Below are positions 61,030-64,000 of a stretch of DNA of 64,000 bases, piece by piece. The DNA is from Deferribacteraceae bacterium UBA6799 (lineage in GTDB: Bacteria; Chrysiogenota; Deferribacteres; Deferribacterales; Geovibrionaceae). Position 1 is the stretch's first letter. Every line of letters starts with the position of its first letter. A program made the position numbers and the translations under genes. Where the stretch lies: NCBI GenBank assembly GCA_002452335.1, contig DKFJ01000003.1, positions 24,735 to 88,734 on the forward strand, given 5' to 3'. A model generated the notes under the pieces. That model was not told the origin of the DNA and searched no databases. It saw nothing but the letters and a program-made list of their open reading frames with translations.

Positions 61030-62142
61030 ATGAAAAAACTGACTGCCGCCATACTGTTTCTGCTTCTGTCCGTATCAGCGTACGCAGAGGTGAAAATAGG
61101 GGCTCTGCTGGCTCTCACCGGACCAATCTCCAACATCGGAAAACCTTCCGAAGAGATAGTGACAGGCGCCATCGAAGAGGCGAATAAATCGAATCTGCTG
61201 GGCGAAAAGATCGTTCTGGTTTCATACGACACACAGGGCATGCCCGATAAAGCGATGACCTTCGTGAAAAAACTGATAAAAATGGATAAAGTCGATGTCA
61301 TAGTCGGTCCTAATTCTACGGGCGGCGCAATGGCCATCATGGGCGACATCACATCCGCCAAAATGCCCACAATGGGTCTGGTCGGCGGAACACCTCCTGT
61401 TGAGCCTGTTAGACCTTTTATGTTCAAATCACCGCAGAAGACATCCACAGCAGTGGAAAAAGCCTTCGCCTATCTGAAAAAGAAAGGCGTGACCAGAATA
61501 GGTGTCGTCATAGACGCCACAGGGTTCGGTCAGGACGGACTGGATCAGATAAATAAATACTCCGCCGGTATGACCATCACCACAGTGGAAAAATTCAATA
61601 TGACAGATACAGACATGACAACCCAGATGTCAAAAGTGCTCTCCACCAAGCCTCAGGCAGTGGTTATCTGGACAGTGGGCAAGGCGGGTTCAGTGGCAGC
61701 CAAAAGCCTCAGGGCGCTGGACAAAAACATGCTGATGATTCAGTCACACGGAATAGCCGACCACTCATATCTGAAGCTGGCAGGCAGCTCCGCAGAGGGC
61801 TCTGTTATGCCCGCTCTGAAAATTCTGGTGGCGGACAGCATCCCCTCTAACGACCCCCAGAAAAAAACCATCGACAGCTTTCTGAAAAGATACGGCAAAC
61901 TGATAGACGCTACATCTGTCCACGCTATATACGCCTATGACGGAATAAATCTTATGCTGAACGCCGTGAAACGCTCAAAAGTGGAGAACATATCCATCGT
62001 TCAGGCGCTGGAAACCACAAGAAACTTCGCCGGCGTAACAGGCATCTACAACATCACCAAAGAGGATCACTGCGGTCTGGATACATCGTCTCTGGTAATG
62101 GTAAGGGTTAAGAACGGAAAATTCATTCTCGAAGACCTTTAA
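61030..62142 (+). CDS. LivK-like ABC transporter substrate-binding protein 2
   Basis: This 370-residue protein is a tandem paralogue of the preceding gene, about three-quarters identical by eye over the whole length. It has the same signal peptide style and the same motifs (LALTGPISNIGKPSEEIVTG; FKSPQKTSTAVEKA; VHAIYAYDGINLMLNAVKRSK). GGAGG precedes it. Two binding proteins without a permease suggest they share one transporter encoded elsewhere or downstream, with different ligands or expression conditions. Confidence 0.9.
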   Translation: MKKLTAAILFLLLSVSAYAEVKIGALLALTGPISNIGKPSEEIVTGAIEEANKSNLLGEKIVLVSYDTQGMPDKAMTFVKKLIKMDKVDVIVGPNSTGGAMAIMGDITSAKMPTMGLVGGTPPVEPVRPFMFKSPQKTSTAVEKAFAYLKKKGVTRIGVVIDATGFGQDGLDQINKYSAGMTITTVEKFNMTDTDMTTQMSKVLSTKPQAVVIWTVGKAGSVAAKSLRALDKNMLMIQSHGIADHSYLKLAGSSAEGSVMPALKILVADSIPSNDPQKKTIDSFLKRYGKLIDATSVHAIYAYDGINLMLNAVKRSKVENISIVQALETTRNFAGVTGIYNITKEDHCGLDTSSLVMVRVKNGKFILEDL

Positions 62143-62147
62143 ATTAT

Positions 62148-62180
62148 AAAGGGCATGGGTAAATCCTATGCCCTTTTTTT
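62148..62180 (+). terminator. Terminator after binding protein 2
   Basis: AAAGGGCAT(G)GG and CC(T)ATGCCCTTT form a long stem followed by TTTTT. Confidence 0.9.
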
Positions 62181-62181
62181 G

Positions 62182-62210
62182 TTTTCAATCTAATCTCCTT
62201 TGTGTATATT
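62182..62210 (+). promoter_or_regulatory. Possible iorA promoter
   Basis: TTTTCA, 17 nt, TATATT, about 35 nt upstream of the iorA ATG and right after a terminator. The -35 is a weak match. Confidence 0.5.
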
Positions 62211-62245
62211 CTTTTTTACGCAATTTTATCAATCGGGGCTTTTTT

Positions 62246-63982
62246 ATGGTTAAAGGTTTTTTTCTGGGCAACGAACTTATGGCTCTGGCTGCTTATCACG
62301 CCGGAGTAAAAAGCGCGTATGCCTATCCCGGCACTCCCTCCAGCGAGATATTATCGTCTTTCATGCATTTCGCTCCTGAAAGGTATTCCCAGTGGTCGCT
62401 GAATGAAAAGATCGCTCTGGAGCTGGCGGCCGGCGAGGCAGTATCAGGCTCATACACCCTGTGCGCCATGAAGATGGTGGGGCTCAATGTGGCGGCCGAT
62501 CCGCTCTTCTCTGTGGCATACACAGGCGTGGAGGGCGCTATGGTTCTGGTGTCCGCTGACGACCCCGGTCCATACAGCAGCCAGACGGAGCAGGACAGCC
62601 GGATGTACGCGGTGAGCGCCAAGATGCCTGTTTTCGACCCCTGCAACCCGGTGGACGCATATCGCCTGACCCTGAAAGCCTATGAGATCTCAGCCAGATA
62701 TCAGCTGCCGGTCATGGTGCGCCCTGTTATGCGTGTGTGCCATTCCAGACAGAATTTTTCCACAGATACAGAGCCGGCTCCCGCCATTAAAGGCTCTTTT
62801 ATAAAAGACACCTCCCGCTGGGCGGCAACACCAAAATTCCGCAGGATGCTCCACGAAAAGCTGAACCGCACGCTGGAGATTCTGGCGGCGGAGAACGCCC
62901 CGAAAATGCCCGAAAAGAAGCACGACATGGCAGTCATAGCGTCAGGATACGCATATGCCATGGCGCATGACGTTATAGAGTCTCTGGAGCTTCCGTTCGA
63001 TATCATCAAGGTGGACATGCCTTTCCCTCTGGATAAGCAGTTCGTCATCGAGGCCGAGATGGTATATGACAAAATAGTTGTTCTGGAAGAGACTTTTCCG
63101 GTCATCGAACGCAACTTTACCATAAAAACCGACGGCAGGCTCACCGGACTCATCCCGTCTGAAGGCGAGCTGACAGCCGACATCATAGAAAACTGCCTGA
63201 AAAAAACGGCGGGAATCCCCATAGATGAGAAAACAGACAGCGGCTTCGGCTCTCCAGCGCCTCTGAAACCCAGACTGTGCGCCGGATGCGGACACAGACC
63301 CGCTTTCTATGCCATGAAGCTGGCTGCGCCGGACGGCATCTACCCCGGCGACATAGGATGCTATACTCTGGGAATCAATCTGAATGCCGTGGACACCTGC
63401 ATATGCATGGGAGCGTCCATCACGTTCGCTGAGAGCATGAAACGCTCTAACCCGGATAAACCGGTCATCTGCACCATAGGCGACTCCACATTCTTTCACA
63501 CGGGCGTTTCGGGACTGACCAACGCCGTTCTTAATAAAGCGCCCATAGTGGTGGCTGTTCTGGATAACGAAACCACCGCCATGACAGGTTTTCAGCCTGT
63601 TCCCCACATGAGCGGGCTGATAAGCATAGAAGAGGCGTGTAAAGGCGCGGGGGTCAAAAACATAGTGACAGTGGACCCCTATAATCTGCTGAAGAGCGTG
63701 AACGCCTTAAGAGAGGCTCTGGAATATGCCCATGAGAACAACGCTCCCGCTGTTGTTATTTTCCGTAAAGAGTGCGTTACAAAAACAAGATATAAAAATA
63801 AGAAAACAGCCGTAATACTGGACAACTGCATAGACTGCACCATCTGCTATGACTGGTTCGAGTGTCCGGCGATATCCCGCAGCAGACCCAAACATATGGC
63901 AGAAATAGATGAATCAGCCTGCGTGGGCTGTATGGTCTGTTTACAGGTCTGCCCCAACAAAGCCATAGGGGTGAGAAAATGA
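62246..63982 (+). CDS. iorA: Indolepyruvate:ferredoxin oxidoreductase alpha subunit
   Basis: This 578-residue TPP enzyme converts aryl pyruvates to aryl-acetyl-CoA with ferredoxin, and can run in reverse. The pyrimidine-binding half has GNELMALAAYHAGVKSAYAYPGTPSSEI, and the TPP half has GDIGCYTLG and GDSTFFHTGVSGLTNAVLN. Two C-terminal [4Fe-4S] motifs follow (CIDCTICYDWFECP and CVGCMVCLQVCP). The ATG at 62246 (GGGG upstream) is chosen over a longer ORF that starts in the terminator. It overlaps iorB by 4 nt. Confidence 0.95.
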   Translation: MVKGFFLGNELMALAAYHAGVKSAYAYPGTPSSEILSSFMHFAPERYSQWSLNEKIALELAAGEAVSGSYTLCAMKMVGLNVAADPLFSVAYTGVEGAMVLVSADDPGPYSSQTEQDSRMYAVSAKMPVFDPCNPVDAYRLTLKAYEISARYQLPVMVRPVMRVCHSRQNFSTDTEPAPAIKGSFIKDTSRWAATPKFRRMLHEKLNRTLEILAAENAPKMPEKKHDMAVIASGYAYAMAHDVIESLELPFDIIKVDMPFPLDKQFVIEAEMVYDKIVVLEETFPVIERNFTIKTDGRLTGLIPSEGELTADIIENCLKKTAGIPIDEKTDSGFGSPAPLKPRLCAGCGHRPAFYAMKLAAPDGIYPGDIGCYTLGINLNAVDTCICMGASITFAESMKRSNPDKPVICTIGDSTFFHTGVSGLTNAVLNKAPIVVAVLDNETTAMTGFQPVPHMSGLISIEEACKGAGVKNIVTVDPYNLLKSVNALREALEYAHENNAPAVVIFRKECVTKTRYKNKKTAVILDNCIDCTICYDWFECPAISRSRPKHMAEIDESACVGCMVCLQVCPNKAIGVRK

Positions 63983-64000
63983 TAAAAGGCGTTATCTGCG
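63979..64000 (+). CDS. iorB: Start of iorB (partial)
   Basis: ATG at 63979 overlaps the iorA stop (ATGA) and opens MIKGVIC, the usual beginning of the IorB beta subunit. Only seven codons are inside the window. The identification rests mainly on the position after iorA. Confidence 0.75.

Noticed and set aside
60231..61448. Minus-strand ORFs opposite the two binding-protein genes
   Set aside because: They are antisense shadows that occur at the same positions in both paralogues because the sense genes are similar.

Overview
The window is 64 kb of a bacterial chromosome made almost entirely of conserved housekeeping genes. The gene set fits a Gram-negative, anaerobic or respiratory bacterium: a 14-gene complex I operon with an HndC-like NuoF, indolepyruvate:ferredoxin oxidoreductase, LL-diaminopimelate aminotransferase, two UshA/LivK-type periplasmic proteins with signal peptides, and a polyphosphate locus. 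My best guess is a member of the Deferribacterota (Geovibrio/Denitrovibrio/Seleniivibrio type). That is an inference from gene content and protein style, not a database result. I see no IS element, prophage, CRISPR array, tRNA or rRNA gene.

Layout. 0-7.6 kb: an exported DUF4412-like protein, an orphan sensor kinase, a PhzF-like protein and a TalC/Fsa-type aldolase, then the minus-strand set rpmH-rnpA-yidD-yidC-jag with a perfect-consensus promoter. 7.7-12.2 kb (plus): rplU-rpmA, obgE, a DciA-like gene, def and three small exported proteins, ending in a hairpin-rich direct repeat. 12.4-27.3 kb (minus): nuoABCDEFGHIJKLMN plus a ferritin-like gene. 27.4-32.6 kb: rluD, divergent from rpsF-ssb-rpsR-DUF2232-CDF transporter-dapL. 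32.7-34.4 kb: a 5'-nucleotidase family enzyme, convergent with dnaA. 34.4-49.3 kb (minus): a long lipid/RNA/purine block, DUF177-rpmF-plsX-fabH-fabD-fabG-acpP-fabF-rnc-radical SAM-rsmD-coaD-response regulator-purM-purN-M16-like, then dnaA. 49.4-50.6 kb: hisF-hisE with an interspersed repeat between them. 50.6-57.7 kb (minus): a polyphosphate/phosphate operon, sixA-CHAD protein-ppx-degenerate ppx-ppk1-tiny Cys/Lys-rich protein. 58.1-58.8 kb: a SatP-type acetate transporter. 58.8-59.6 kb: an AT-rich stretch with no gene. 59.6-64 kb (plus): a Phe-rich leader peptide and terminator, two paralogous LivK-like binding proteins, iorA and the start of iorB.

The most interesting part is the right end. 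A strong promoter (TTGACA, 17 nt, GATAAT) is followed at once by a 28-codon ORF with eight Phe codons packed into twelve codons and then a Trp codon. Next comes a perfect 9-bp terminator hairpin with a T-run, just upstream of the first binding protein of an iorAB cluster. This is the layout of a classical phenylalanine attenuator. Here it would control an uptake/IOR locus and not pheA or pheST. That suggests the cluster may serve to make Phe from scavenged aryl acids (reductive carboxylation by IOR), not only to degrade it. The AUG of the leader lies where transcription should start, so the leader mRNA may be leaderless.

Other points worth attention are a likely AUU start codon for the CDF transporter, a 13-bp palindrome inside the fabH promoter, catalytically degenerate M16 and Ppx paralogues, a response regulator with a very long acidic linker, an 80-nt gene overlap at rsmD, and two interspersed repeat families.
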